From Pseudorasbora parva (Eukaryota; Chordata; Actinopteri; Cypriniformes; Gobionidae): 64,000 bases of DNA. A model generated the notes under the pieces. It worked only from the letters and a program-made list of their open reading frames with translations, did no database searches and was not told the DNA's origin. Each line of letters begins with the position of its first letter. Within the stretch, counting starts at the first letter, position 1. The DNA lies in contig NC_090178.1 in the NCBI RefSeq assembly GCF_024679245.1, forward strand, positions 21,351,713 to 21,415,712, in the 5' to 3' direction. This document shows, in pieces, positions 1 to 10,858 of this stretch. A program made the position numbers and the translations under genes.

Positions 1-2771
1 TCTGGGAATTGTAGTCTTTCATCCCCATGAGACAAAAATACATTTTCTGTCTTTTCTCAGTCTAGAAAGCACCAAATTCAAAAATAATTTGACATTTCTA
101 CTACATTAATGACCCAGTTTAAATACAGGTTCATCTTCCCAGCGCTGAAGTACTCCTTTAAAAGCCACAAAATCTTCAGAAGGCAGAAAAGGCTTGTCAT
201 ACCTGAGCTGAAGCTGAGACTTGAAAGTTAAGTTGCACAACATAAATGCAATGTTTAAGCATTATTATTATTATTATATTATTATTTTGATTCATAGGTT
301 TAATAGTATAATTAAGTTTAATAGATTTTATAGTACGCTATATTACTATATGCTTCTTACAGAGCAACTCGTTGGTTATCCTGTATTAATTTGTATTGCA
401 TTATGATGTGGCAATTCAATGCACTAAATTGGTTTAGTTTTCACATATATTAATGAATGCATTTTCAGCAATATAAATTAGTTGTTAATTTTAAGATACT
501 GGTTTTATTTTCTCTTGTATATTAAGTATTGCTCTATAAGTACTTATCTGATTACTCGATTAATCGATGAAAAAATTGGTAAAATACTCGATTACTTAAA
601 TATTTGATAACTACAGCCCTATATATATATTACTACAAAAATACTACATAGTGCACCTTTAAGATGCAGGCTATATATTATCTGTGATGGCAAAGCTGAA
701 TTTTTATCAGGCATTATACCAGTTTTCAATGTCATAGAAATTCCTCAATATGCTGATATGATGGTAAAGAAACATTTACTATTATTATCAATGTTGAAAA
801 CAGCCATCATGCTTAATTAATTAATTTTACCTCAATTTTTTTTTTATTCTTCAATTAATATAAAAGTAAAAAAAAAAATTTGACATTAAATGTCACTTTT
901 GAGCAATTTATTCCATCCTTGCTGAATGAAACATTTATTTTAAAAATGAATAATAAAAAACTAACTTTTGAACAGTGTTCTACTAATCATTTTTTTCTCT
1001 TTTAAAAAACACCTTTAAATACTTTTTTTGCATATAGAGCACAGAATCAAATATTATAAGTAAATATTTGCATATGAAAAACAAATTAAGAACCCATTAT
1101 ATTTTTTGTTAGAAAAACCAGGTGCACATCAATTTACAAAAGTGCATAATTAGTATTATGGTTAGACAAAAATATAAATTGTTTAAACGTGCAGCATGAA
1201 AACATAACACATTTATGGTAACTAAATGGCAAAACTCATTCCAGGCCTGACTAAACTGTGTCAAGTCCTCACACACAGCATTCTCTTTTCAGATCCTGGT
1301 GACGAGGAAGTGGCACAGACTGGACAAAAGGCAGGAAAGCCCGATTTTGCATAGTCAAAGCTTACACTGTGCCAGTCTAGTGTCCTAAAGAAGGGAGAGC
1401 AGCAGACCCATCTGTGCTGCTGCTGTTCATCAGCAGGAGACGGAGGGGGACGAGGAGGAGGAGACTCCATTAGGAGGGAGGAGGGGGTTCAAGGGGATTC
1501 CTCATATTAGAAGCTCAGACATGAGCTGCTAAATATATCAGCTGTCAAAAGATGAGCTTTGCCAACCATATCATTTAAACAGGTATTTTTGCAATCTGGC
1601 ATCCGTGCCTCACCTAAAAGTATTCAACATACCACTGACATGATATCTGGATTATGTAAATGTCAAATATGAACTCATGATATGAAAACAGCTTCCTTGC
1701 CAGCACACTGATCTTAATGGACAGACACTTAACATTGCATTACTTCATACATTAGAGAGATCAATTAGAGTATAACACTCTGAAATAGACAGAAGCCAGA
1801 AATAATCTCATAATAAAACCATCATGGTATAAATAAACCAGGTCCATTTAGGTTTCAGTCAGCTCTTTGTACTAAAATATATGACACCATAGAGAGACTT
1901 GAGTCTCTGTGCAAAAATATTGGATTTACAGGAAAAAAGTATAAATTAATATCTGACTAATAATTAATGAATCTGAAGCAGCAGTTCTCTTGTTTACATT
2001 GACATATAGAAAAGAAACTTCAACAAGCTTGTTATTTAAAAAATAATGATAAAATAAATATCACGACTGATGGAAAGATTTTTACTATTCAACGAAATTG
2101 TGTCAAATGTCAACAAAATCTGTCTAATGTGGCCTGCATACTGTCCTTAGTGTCTGCTATGTTTATAGTGTGTATTGTGTATATTTTTTATTAAATAAAT
2201 GAATGCACAATATGTAAAACTCCCATGTTTACTATTTATAATGAGGGATAAATGACGACAAATGTACAGTCTCTGGATAATTTGTAGAATTCTAAAGTAC
2301 AATTAGTTGTAGCAGATAAACATGTAAATATTACATGAAATATGCAAACACATGCTGCTCAAAAACACCGAGTAAGACAAAAATGTAAGACCTAAAAAGT
2401 GACATGAGCGCCGCTCGGTTCGTGCTTTGGAAGCTGCAGGGATGCTTGTTGCAACGACAGGCATCACAAAAATGAGATCAGATTTCAAACAGATGGCTTG
2501 AGATTTACAAAACACCAAAACAATCCAACCACGGACATTTAACAAAGTTTACGTCGTTAAAACAATAAGTTGAAAACTATTTAATTCATACGAGCGATAT
2601 GTATTCGCTTTGTGGCCGTTACACACTGTGCGTTATAAATATGCTAAGGCTAACAGTTAGCACTTGGAATTCCATGCAGAAAGTCAAAGCAGAGCTTCCA
2701 AATTCCATCAAGATCTTTATGAACACAAACAGAAGTGCTGTATTCGCAGGTGTTAACGGCGTGTCTCTTAC
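1..2771. other. fam171a1 intron 1 (5' part), AT-rich, no gene seen
   Basis: This stretch follows the splice donor of the minus-strand exon at 2772-2883, so it should be intron. It is AT-rich. About 545-622 is the end of a dispersed repeat with ATTAATCGAT-type sequence ending in a CAGCCCTA-like terminus, as in hAT-type elements. About 690-960 resembles other dispersed copies near 48.0 kb and 55.95 kb. A purine-rich patch lies at 1430-1490. No exon with convincing coding content was recognised. Confidence 0.5.
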
Positions 2772-2883
2772 CTTTGGCATCGCTGTTCTCCTGCAGTGTT
2801 TTAGCGACCGCCGTCCATAAATCGCATCCCAGGAGGCAGAGCACAATCACGGCAGACCTGCTGCTGCTGTCCGCCCCTCGCAT
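2772..2883 (-). CDS. fam171a1: FAM171A1 first coding exon (signal peptide)
   Basis: The exon runs from an ATG at 2883 to a GTAAGAG donor starting at 2771. It encodes 37 residues plus one base (phase 1). A short polar N-terminus (MRGADSSSRS) is followed by a hydrophobic core (AVIVLCLLGC) and LWTAVAKTL, which is a typical signal peptide. The core and the TAVAKTL region resemble the N-terminus of FAM171A1, a single-pass membrane protein with a large cytoplasmic region. FAM171A1 neighbours ITGA8 in the same orientation in human, and itga8 lies to the right here, which supports the call. The remaining exons would lie left of the window. The alternative is an unrelated secreted or membrane protein whose first exon happens to look similar. 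Confidence 0.72.
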
Positions 2884-3060
2884 TATTGCTGCTCACGGTT
2901 ACAAGGGTTTCGCTCAACAATGCGGCTTTTCTATGCGACAGGAGTATCTAGACACTCGTAGCAGCCGAGGTTCCCTGCCATAATTTGGTGTTTTAGCAAA
3001 TCTGCTCATGTCATTGAACACCGATGGCGATTAGAAAAACCCTCCGCTCAGCATCTCCGT
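2884..3060 (-). promoter_or_regulatory. fam171a1 5' UTR and probable promoter
   Basis: Sequence directly upstream of the fam171a1 start on the minus strand. It is richer in GC and CpG than the AT-rich flanks, as expected for a vertebrate promoter. The start site and its limits cannot be fixed from sequence alone. Confidence 0.4.
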
Positions 3061-4739
3061 GTTGCCGCTGTTTTTTCCCCCCATCTCAACTCGAGCAGAC
3101 AGAAAGCAAGCGAGTCAACTCCACCAGTTTAACCACTTCCATACCACAACCAGATGGTGCAGGTCTGTCTTACAGAAAGAAGGATTAGACCGTCATCTGC
3201 TGGTCAATACTGCCAATAACCTCCTCACAACAGTAGTTCCCAACCTCATTATTGACTCGAAGACCTTGTCCAGCATTCAAGGAAAACAAAGTATTTCCTA
3301 TGTTAAGGTCTATAACAAAGCCGCTTGTTTCCCAACTTTTTTTTATTAACAGAAACTGTGAATGAGGATATATTTATTAACAACATTTTGTGATCCCATT
3401 CACTTTTTAATTTAAATTTAAAAAAGGAACAAAGATTAATTTTATTTATTTCAGTTCAATACAATCTTGATTTTATGTTTTTAGCTATTTATGAGGTTAC
3501 ATTATTTTAATATCTAACCACATGAATCTAAATTATAATGTATATTAGTTTAAATAATTCTGTCATCCTGCATATAGTATTGGATAGTATTAGTGAATTT
3601 ATTCCAACCAAGCCTGCAGTCTCCCTCTCATTTACTGAAGCTTTTGCGCCTCGATCGCCCCCCGGTGACCGGTCCCAGTATAGCCGCCCCTCTGTGATTT
3701 CTAATGGACGCGAGGCAAACTAAGTAATAAAATTACACTTCAAAATGTTTTCCCCAAAGTTAGTTTATGTCACTGAAGGCAGTTATCATCACGATGATTT
3801 CATTTCAGGTGTTCGTTTTAAAAATAAGTTTAGTTTGAGTTAGTTATTTGATGCTATAAAAGCGGGGGGTGTGACGTCATGATTGACAGCTGAGACTGAC
3901 GGCTTCTCTGAGTGAAGTTGTCACTGAGGCACTAACGGATTTTTTTCGAAATTTTTGGGAGCAGATTGAGCTTTAGCTTTAATTTCTACATTTCCATAAC
4001 TGTTTATTTCACACCAACATAATTAATTGTTCTGCATCTGCGAGAGAGTGGGCGGGCTTTTGATATCGCAGCTGTCCTTCCTGCTCTACTTCCTGCGCTC
4101 TACTGCGCAACTCCGGTCCCGAAATCGCTACTGCGCAGACTCGGTCCCAAGATGTCCGCGCCGTGCAAGGCTGCCTGAAAGCTTCAAATCTGCCAAGCGG
4201 AAACGAATGATGTCGAGTCGTCCATATTTTTTTACGGTCTATGATTCCAACTGACATGATTGTTGCATAATATGTGAAATGTAATCTCAGTGGAAATATT
4301 AAACATTTTTAAAAAGTAATTTTTTCAGATGTATTTTAAAGATAGTTTTGTAAAATAAACTTTACATATCTTTATTGGAAAGTGTTTAAAATGTTTTTCA
4401 TGCTCATTTAATGAACCATAAGCAATTATTGCACATGCACCCGTGGAACGGTCTTTAAGACACTAACAGTTTACAGGCAGAAGAAAATGAATGTCATAGT
4501 TCCAATAAATTATGTTTAAATTATATATATAGGCTCACCTATGCTCCTCAACAGTTTCCTGCATCCCACCACCACCATCTCCTCTTGCTTGGTAAACTCC
4601 TAATCAGAGATACTCTGAATTTGGGCCAAAATTCCGAGCTGAGGCCTCGCCTCGGACAGCAAGCCAAATACGCATTTAATTCGATCTGATTATTTGTGTA
4701 AATTTGTGAATATAGGAGATTATAGAATTATTTGCTCAG
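3061..4739. other. intergenic, with a dispersed repeat about 3600-4250
   Basis: No gene seen. The sequence near 4223-4246 (tccatatttttttacgg, then tctatg) recurs near 18355-18378 as the end of another repeat, so 3.6-4.25 kb is probably a copy of a dispersed element. The rest is AT-rich. Confidence 0.4.
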
Positions 4740-5245
4740 ATTAACTCCTGGAGAAAGATGCCTTGGGTCTCTGATCGCCTGCAGGAACATGCCATAGTCC
4801 TGCTGCAGGGAGGCATGAGACTGCAGGTGTGGCCAGAGCAATAAAATGCAATGTCTGTAGTAAAAGACATCCAAGACAGTGCTACAGAGACGCAGGAAGG
4901 ACAGTTGATTGTCCTTGCAGTGCCAAACCATGTGTTATATGCCCCCAAGACGTGTTGGAGAACTTGCATGTACCTTGGTGGAAGAGTAGAGTAACATCTC
5001 ACAGCAAAATATGGCAAATCTGGCTCAGTCAATAAGAACAAGATGAACTATAGCAGCTGGTGGCCACATACATAGCTACTGACTGCTACTTTTGACACTG
5101 ACCCTCACTCTGTTTAGGGACTCACTATTCAATTTCTGTTCACCAAATGTCTGTGAAATGTGTTCAGTTTATGTCTCAGTTATTAATCTTTTTAAGTTCA
5201 CACTTATATTTATTTACACGTAAGAAATTTGCAGGTGAAAAAGTA
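4740..5245 (+). mobile_element. internally deleted Tc1-like transposon
   Basis: The first part (about 4740-4930) matches the start of a Tc1/mariner transposase region. The second part (about 4950-5200) matches the 3' end of the same kind of gene and its 3' flank (LVEEW.NI-type C-terminus). The middle of the gene, with the DDE core, is absent. The reading frame is broken, so it is a non-coding relic. Confidence 0.6.
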
Positions 5246-5282
5246 GTTGAAAGTGGGAGGATGTCTCTTTTTTTTGCTGAAT

Positions 5283-5816
5283 ATATCGTCAAAAGTATTA
5301 GGACACCCCTCCACATAATTGAATTCAGGTGTTCCAATCATTTTCATGGCCACAGGTGTTTAAAATCAAGCACCTAGGCATGCAGACTGCGTCTTCGAAC
5401 ATTTGTGAAAGAATGGGTCGCTCTCTGGAGCTCAGTCAATTCAAGTGTGGTAATGTGATAGGTTGTGTGCAATAAGACCATTTGTGAAATTTCCTCACTA
5501 CTAAATATTCTCCGGTCAACAGTTAGTGGTTTTATAAAAATGAAAGCAATTGGGAACAAAAACAACTCAGTGGTGGGCCACATACAATTAGAGTGGGGTC
5601 AGCTCATGCTGAGGTGCACAGTAAACAGAAGTTGCCAATTTCTGCAGAGTCAATAGCTACAGACCTCCAAAATTCACGTAGCCTTCAGATTATCTCAAGA
5701 ACAGTGTCTAGAAAGCTTTATGGAATGGATTTCCGTGGCCGATCAGCTGTGTCCAAGCCTTACATCACTAAGTGGTGTTCAGTGGTGTAAAGCACGCCGC
5801 CAGTGGACTCTAGAGC
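5283..5816 (+). pseudogene. Tc1-like transposase, 5' half (relic)
   Basis: The repeat begins near TCGTCAAAAGTATTAGGACA, a known Tc1-like terminal type in fishes. A decayed transposase N-terminus follows: an initiator region near 5413 (MGRSLELSQF), a helix-turn-helix region and the KARRQWTLEQ stretch before the catalytic core. It breaks off at about 5816, where a new repeat starting CAGGGGTTTTCAAACTTT is inserted or joined. Several frameshifts are present. It is a different family from the relic at 4740-5245. Confidence 0.6.
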
Positions 5817-6346
5817 AGGGGTTTTCAAACTTTATGATGCAAAGGACCTCCAAATCTTTTATGAGGGACCACCTTCCTAAAATCCATCTATATATTTTGA
5901 TGTATGGAAAAAACATTTAAACTGTTAGATAAATAATAAGTGTGACATTATAAACACACCATATGAGCTACTTGCTTTCTCTCACTAGCATGCATGAGAA
6001 ACAAGGTGCATTACACAATGATAAAGATCATGCTGAACTCTATGCTTTATTTGTATGTAGCAACTACACAGTTTTTCAAAGAAAACCAACTGAACTTCTT
6101 AAACTCTTACTGTACCAAAAGTTACTAAAAGATTAAATCAGTATAGATTATAGAACAGCTTAATGTTATGTGAGTTTACTTAAAGAAAGAAGAACACTCA
6201 AGAACACAGTCAACATTTGCTAAGAAGATAAATCACTCGTCAGTTTGTAGTGTTTGTTTTATGCCTTGCCTATTTTCTGCCATAGACTAAGTAAACCAGA
6301 ATTACTGCAAACTGACAAGACAGCATACCAAAACAAACTTTATATC
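5817..6346. other. TRIM 3' UTR and repeat sequence
   Basis: Downstream of the TRIM stop codon on the minus strand. The left part starts with CAGGGGTTTTCAAACTTT, which looks like a hAT-type terminus. A minus-strand AATAAA at 6051-6046 is a candidate poly(A) signal for the TRIM gene, about 300 bp after its stop. Confidence 0.4.
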
Positions 6347-6897
6347 TCATTTGATCGCAGGCACAATCCTCAGAGGAAAGATGCTGCACAGATTGCAGAA
6401 GAATGGGAAGACGTTCTCCATGAAATTGGTCATGAATGTGTAATAAGGTGTAACCCTGAGAGGATCTGAGAACGAAAGCTGTTTTTCATCCAAATCAAGC
6501 TTCACTCTCACTCGCTTCGGTTTCTCACACCCAAACAAAGGGATGTATGACTCATCAGGAGACTTCAGACTTAGTGTGTCGCTGTCCCAGCCGATACACC
6601 ACACATCGCTGGGCAAACTGGTGGCTCCTTTTCTCTGGACAGACTCTGTAGTGACTCCAAGCATCCAGAAGGTGCTGTCTCCCACATCCACATCCCAAAT
6701 GTGCATCCCTGTGGAATAGCCCACCGAGCCCAGCACACAGGGAAACCTATCAAATCTCTCTGGGTTTGCAGGAAGCTGTGTCTTCTGCGGGCCAGCCCCG
6801 TCTTCCTCTTCAAGCTCATCTTTGTCCCTCAAGCTAGTCAGATCTTCAGAGAGTATCAGTTGAGAGTTAGCAGTGTTGGGATCGAGAACCACAGGAG
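6347..6897 (-). CDS. TRIM35-like E3 ligase, exon 6 (PRY-SPRY)
   Basis: Last exon of the six-exon TRIM gene. The acceptor AG is at 6899-6898 after a pure T tract, and the stop codon is at 6349-6347. It encodes a full PRY-SPRY (B30.2) domain with its three hallmark blocks: VVLDPNTA (LDP), HIWDVDVG (WEVE position) and VKLDLDEKQLSF (LDYE position). It ends with a hydrophobic PFF...PLRIV tail as usual. This domain normally recognises the ligand or substrate. The phase-1 junction from exon 5 (TAT T|CT CCT) keeps the frame. No disruption is visible. Confidence 0.9.
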
Positions 6898-8732
6898 CTA
6901 AAAAAAAAAAAGAGAGATGTTGCTTTATTAATGTAATCAATCAATAATACTTAGGAAATTTTTTACAAAAACGTATCTGACAAATCATAGTCATGTGGTC
7001 CAACAGAAAAAAACATGACTGACCCTCATAATTGTAAATATAATAATTAAAATTATATTTGTGTGTCAATGTCAATTTTTTATTTTATAAACATCAGATA
7101 ATGGCACTTTTTACACAACAAAAGATTAGTTCATGTTATAGAATGTTATGAATGACTCCCCAAAAAGGTGATGATATTTGAATTGAAATTTTTCATATTT
7201 GTTAAAAAAAGTTTTTAAATAAATAAAAAACCTTAAATAACCATTACGATTCAAGGTGTAAGGAAAACATGTCATTACTTTTTATGGTGACATAACCAAA
7301 AAATAAAATGATTTTTTCTGGAAATGATAATAAAGAAAAATATGAAATAAGAAACCAACAAAATATAAAGAGTACATCATTCTAACATGTTTTAAAGGGG
7401 GGGGTGAAACACTGAGTTTCAATCAATCTCATGTCAATCTTGAGTACCTATAGAGTAGTATTGCATCCTTCATATCTCCGAAAAGTCTTTAGTTTTATTA
7501 TATTTATAAAATAAATATAGGCTGTACCGAGTCTTTTCCGGAAAAAAACGAGTGCCTGGAGGCGTATCGAGTGGGCGGAGCTAAAGAATGACGATCGCGA
7601 ACAAAGCGGTGACGTCCTCAAGCGTGGAGAAACGCATGGCTATCTCAGCTAATACAGATAATGATCCAGAATCATTCGGAGGCTGAAATAAATTGAACAG
7701 GAGAAACAGCAACAGCAGGACGTCCGTCTCTGTGGTATGTACTGTATTTAGTGGCCTGTCAACATTTGCGCTTGTTTACTCGCAGTTTATTAGGACATGA
7801 TTCGGTTTATGGACTATTGTTTGCGACTAGACCTTAGAGGTAGCAAGCAAAATGGTTTTGCACGTCAGACTAGTGCAACGTTATACATAGAACAGCAATG
7901 GAGTAACCGTTAGCGCATTTGAATGACGAAGCACGCGATCATGGTGTTTACTGATGTTTACTCACAGGAAGATAGCCAACAGCATAGACATTTGAAGCAG
8001 TTTTACTCACCGGCTGCTTCCAAAGCAGGACCGAACCTTTATCGCTGGGACAACTGCGTCAAAAACATACTTCTTTAGTATGATTTGTTGAAGTCCTGTG
8101 ACAGCAGTGGCGTGGAAATCCACTTTGAGACGCGACTGAAGCGATGTTGTGAAGCTTCCCGTCATTTCTGCGTTCAAATCGGTTCAAATGCAGCGCTGCC
8201 TTCCCAGAATGCTGTGCTGAAGCGATGAAGTCGCTTCATGTCACTCATAGGAATAAAGTGGAGCGCGGCACGCGGGGACATAAGTGTTCACGGACGACTG
8301 GATCTGCACCTGAGAGAGTGTTTACGGCCGTGCATTTCCTCTCTCGCTCTAGTCACGCGCGAGGAGAAGAAGAGAAGAGAGAAGAGCCCGTACGGCCCAT
8401 ACAAGGACCTTACGCTCTTATTAACGTCAAGTCGAGCCATACTCGAAAAAAACTCTCTGAAACTTGTGAGAAACCGGAAGGAGTATTTTTGACACAGAAA
8501 TACTCCATCAAACGTCCAACATTAGTTTTTGAAACTTTGTCTATGTTTAGGATGGGAATCCAAGTCTTTAACAGTGTAAAAAGCTCAGTATGCATGAAAC
8601 AGCATTTTACCCCCCCTTTAAACAATTTTTTTCTAGAACCAGACGAACCCCAAGATGTCGATTGTTTCACAGGAGAAAAGCTTTATATTGTCCATGAAAA
8701 AAAGTGTCTGAATATTTTATAAATCCACTCAC
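6898..8732 (-). other. TRIM intron 5
   Basis: Intron between the coiled-coil tail exon and the PRY-SPRY exon. Two thirds of it is a TTAA-flanked MITE at 7396-8617. The rest is AT-rich with nothing recognised. Confidence 0.75.
7396..8617. mobile_element. piggyBac-like MITE, TTAA-flanked
   Basis: A 1222-bp unit bounded by TTAA at 7392-7395 and 8618-8621. Its termini are imperfect inverted repeats starting A(G)7-8T. The TTAA duplications point to piggyBac-type mobilisation. Open frames inside (for example near 8225-8722) show no transposase similarity, so the unit is non-autonomous. It lies wholly inside TRIM intron 5. Confidence 0.6.
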
Positions 8733-8860
8733 AATAACTTATTTCAGTATGTCTTATTTTTGACCACACCGTGAACTTCAAATTGCCCAGGTATTTGGCA
8801 GTATTAATAAGCCCGTACTGAACTGGGTCTGATTCTGGATTCTGGTTCATGTCCTGGGCT
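8733..8860 (-). CDS. TRIM35-like E3 ligase, exon 5
   Basis: A 128-bp exon with acceptor TTTGCAG before 8860 and donor GTGAGT from 8732. It encodes the region between the coiled coil and PRY (AQDMNQNPESDPVQYG, then LINTAKYLGNLKF), which in this family precedes LDP. It joins the 23-bp exon as AG|A and the last exon as T|CT. This phase pattern is typical of fish TRIM genes. Confidence 0.88.
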
Positions 8861-8949
8861 CTGCAAACACATCAGAGGTCAGACTCAACACCACTGCTTA
8901 ACATCAATACCGAGGGGAGAAGAAAAAGGTAAAGGAGAAAGCTGCTCAC

Positions 8950-8972
8950 CTCTTCATCATGTCCTTGAATTT
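8950..8972 (-). CDS. TRIM35-like E3 ligase, exon 4 (23 bp)
   Basis: A 23-bp micro-exon (KFKDMMK plus two bases) with acceptor AATAG at 8977-8973 and donor GTGAGC from 8949. A 23-bp exon at this position is a conserved feature of many TRIM genes. It is too short for ORF calling but keeps the frame between exons 3 and 5. Confidence 0.88.
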
Positions 8973-9083
8973 CTATTGAAAACGTAGGAAATATTAAAAG
9001 TTAATGAACCTTTTAAAATCATGCGGTGGGAGAGCAGAGTAAACAATAAAAGACGAGCAGAGAAGAAATGATAAAGGACTAAC

Positions 9084-9314
9084 CTGAAGGAACAGGATGT
9101 CCCCAATATCCAAATTATTTCTCAATTCGGTTATCAGTTTGGACAGAGATGCCATGTCGTCTTTCATCTTCTCAATTTTGTCTTTCACGAACTTTGTTTT
9201 CTGTGCGGTTTCCTCATTCAGTGCAGTAAGCATTGCTTTCTCTTCATCATGCAGACGCTGGTGAAGATGCCTAAAGTTCTCCCTGATGGCATTCTCTGTG
9301 TGCCTGGCTTGGTG
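9084..9314 (-). CDS. TRIM35-like E3 ligase, exon 3 (coiled coil)
   Basis: A 231-bp exon (77 codons, phase 0), the standard size of the TRIM coiled-coil exon. It is rich in E, K, L and Q with heptad spacing, for example LNEETAQKTKFVKDKIEKMK. This region dimerises TRIM proteins. The acceptor lies only a few bases from a (CA)n/(GA)n microsatellite at about 9319-9359, which makes up the intron's 3' end. Confidence 0.9.
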
Positions 9315-9316
9315 CT

Positions 9317-9318
<2 letters not shown>

Positions 9319-9352
<34 letters not shown>

Positions 9353-9359
9353 AGAGAGA
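9319..9359. repeat. (CA)n and (GA)n microsatellite
   Basis: CA dinucleotide array followed by GAGAGAGA, abutting the acceptor of TRIM exon 3. On the minus strand it reads (TC)n(TG)n just before the AG, so it forms part of the pyrimidine tract. Confidence 0.9.
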
Positions 9360-9422
9360 ACTTTCAGCAGCAACTATAATAGTAAAGAAATCTGACTCAG
9401 GCTCTAAATAAATCACACTTAC

Positions 9423-9518
9423 AGATATGTGCTCAGTCTGGTGATTATATTCATATCTGGCACGTTGTATCATCTTCTCTTTTCTAGTCAAGAGACTAAG
9501 TTCTTTCCGAAAATGCCT
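9423..9518 (-). CDS. TRIM35-like E3 ligase, exon 2 (96 bp)
   Basis: A 96-bp exon (32 codons, phase 0), the standard second-exon size in this family. It encodes RHFRKELSLLTRKEKMIQRA and continues to TEHIS, the start of the coiled coil. The acceptor is TTTTAG and the donor GTAAGTG from 9422. Confidence 0.9.
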
Positions 9519-9599
9519 CTAAAATGAATTCCAGTTTGTTTATCAGAATATTAAATATAGCAAAATTAATTAAGATCATTACACATCATCAACATGTAC

Positions 9600-9995
9600 C
9601 TTTCGTTCCTCAGCGAGCTCACTGACAGGACGGCACGTGTGTGTTTTGTGTTCGAGTGACTCTCTGCAAACCAAGCACACGAGCTGTTCATCATGCAGAC
9701 AGAACAGACACAATCTCTCCCGGTGAGTCTCACACAGCTCCTCTAAAGGTCCTCGGGAATCCAGGAAAGTTTGGATTAAATTTTTCAGAGACAGGTTAAA
9801 GGGGGGGTTTCTAGCGCATATTTTTCTGCACAGCGGACATTCTCTTGACCCTTTGGCCGCCCAGTAGTGTTGGGTACAGGATTTACACAGACTGTGACCG
9901 CACCCGAGCAACACGGGATCTTTGAAAATGTCGCAACAAACAGGGCACGTAAAATCTGCTTCAGTAAAGGGACGTTTTAACGCCATCTCCGCCAT
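9600..9995 (-). CDS. TRIM35-like E3 ligase, exon 1 (RING, B-box)
   Basis: First coding exon. Exons 1-6 sum to 1425 nt, a 474-residue protein with no internal stop. The start is the ATG at 9995 (MAEMALKRPF); a second in-frame ATG at 9986 is possible. Residues about 17-57 form a C3HC4 RING (CPVC, CGHSLCKSC, CPLC), which recruits E2 enzymes for ubiquitin transfer. Residues about 90-125 form a B-box 2 (CETHRERLCLFC, CLVC, HKTHTC). Domain order and exon sizes (about 400, 96, 231, 23, 128, 551) are typical of fish TRIM35- and A33-like genes, many of them lineage-expanded and linked to innate immunity. The donor is GTACATG from 9599. The sub-family (TRIM35, TRIM39 or similar) is not certain. Confidence 0.92.
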
Positions 9996-10257
9996 TCGCA
10001 AAAACCGTCCTTTTTGTCAAAGCGTGTCTAATTTCCGCAAAACTAAAAAGGCATGATGATTTCCACCTGTTTTATCACTCTTAGTAGAGGGTACGCATCG
10101 ACGTCACTTTTTACCGCCGTTGTCATGACATTTCATCCTACACGTACACGTCAGATTGTCCTACGGGGCTTACTGCGCATGCGCACATCAATATTGCATC
10201 ATTTTTTAGACGCTGACCACCACGCCCATAATTTCGTGCTGCTGGCGCTCGTGTAAG
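9996..10257. promoter_or_regulatory. candidate bidirectional promoter with NRF1-like site
   Basis: This 260-bp CpG-rich interval separates the TRIM start (minus) from a plus-strand splice donor at 10258. It contains TGCGCATGCGCA at 10174-10185, a perfect palindrome matching the NRF1 site type common in bidirectional vertebrate promoters. Plus-strand transcription would give a short untranslated exon ending CGTGTAAG at 10257. Inference only. Confidence 0.45.
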
Positions 10258-10530
10258 GTAAGTTTTGAACTATTTTTGTTTATTTTTTATTAATTGCGCT
10301 TGAATTTCTGCATGTAGTAGGTAAGTTTATGAATATTTCTGTTTATTTTGTATCAATTGCGCTTGAATTTCTGCATGCAGTAGGTGTTTATGAAGGTTTC
10401 TGTTTATTTTTTATTAATTGCGCTTGAATTTCTACATATAGTAGCTAGCCTAGGTAAGTTTATGAATGTTTCTGTTTATTTTTTATTAATTGCGCTTGAA
10501 TTTCTACATGTAGTAGGTAAGTTTATACAT
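10258..10530 (+). repeat. 63-bp minisatellite carrying repeated splice donors
   Basis: Four full units and one partial unit. Units start at 10258, 10321, 10384, 10454 and 10517; one spacing is 70 because of a small insertion. Four of the five begin with GTAAGT directly after AG; the third begins GTGTTT. Each then has TTTATGAAT-like sequence and TGCGCTTGAATTTCT. The array starts exactly at the donor of the putative first exon. Confidence 0.85.
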
Positions 10531-10708
10531 TTTCCAGGGCTTTTCTTACTATGTTTTTATACCAACGGCTAACTTAGCTGTAACGAGAAATATTTACGGT
10601 CACGTTCTTCTTACGAAGCCAACCAGAAGCCAACTAACGTTATGTTTTTATTTTTCATACCAAAAATTTGGTATGCATGGTTAGTGGACAATTTTAAAAT
10701 GATTGTTT

Positions 10709-10731
10709 GATAGACAGACAGACAGACAGAC

Positions 10732-10795
<64 letters not shown>
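10709..10795. repeat. (GACA)n(GATA)n microsatellite
   Basis: Tetranucleotide array of GACA units passing into GATA units, 64 bp upstream of a candidate exon acceptor. Confidence 0.95.
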
Positions 10796-10858
10796 TTTTT
10801 TATCTATCTGTTTATTATTTGTGGGTTTTTTGTCTTTCTTTTCTTTTCTTTTTAACAG

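Noticed and set aside
1261..1470. Possible exon with CTTTTCAG acceptor at about 1290
   Set aside because: The plus-strand frame stops after about 25 residues and there is no donor or recognisable protein.
4829..5035. 68-residue cysteine-rich frame as a small gene
   Set aside because: It is the joined relic of a deleted Tc1-like transposase.
8225..8722. 165-residue plus-strand frame
   Set aside because: It lies inside a TTAA-flanked MITE, has no domain and runs antisense to the TRIM intron.
10258..10530. CRISPR-like array of 63-bp units
   Set aside because: The units are contiguous copies without variable spacers, in a vertebrate genome; it is a minisatellite.
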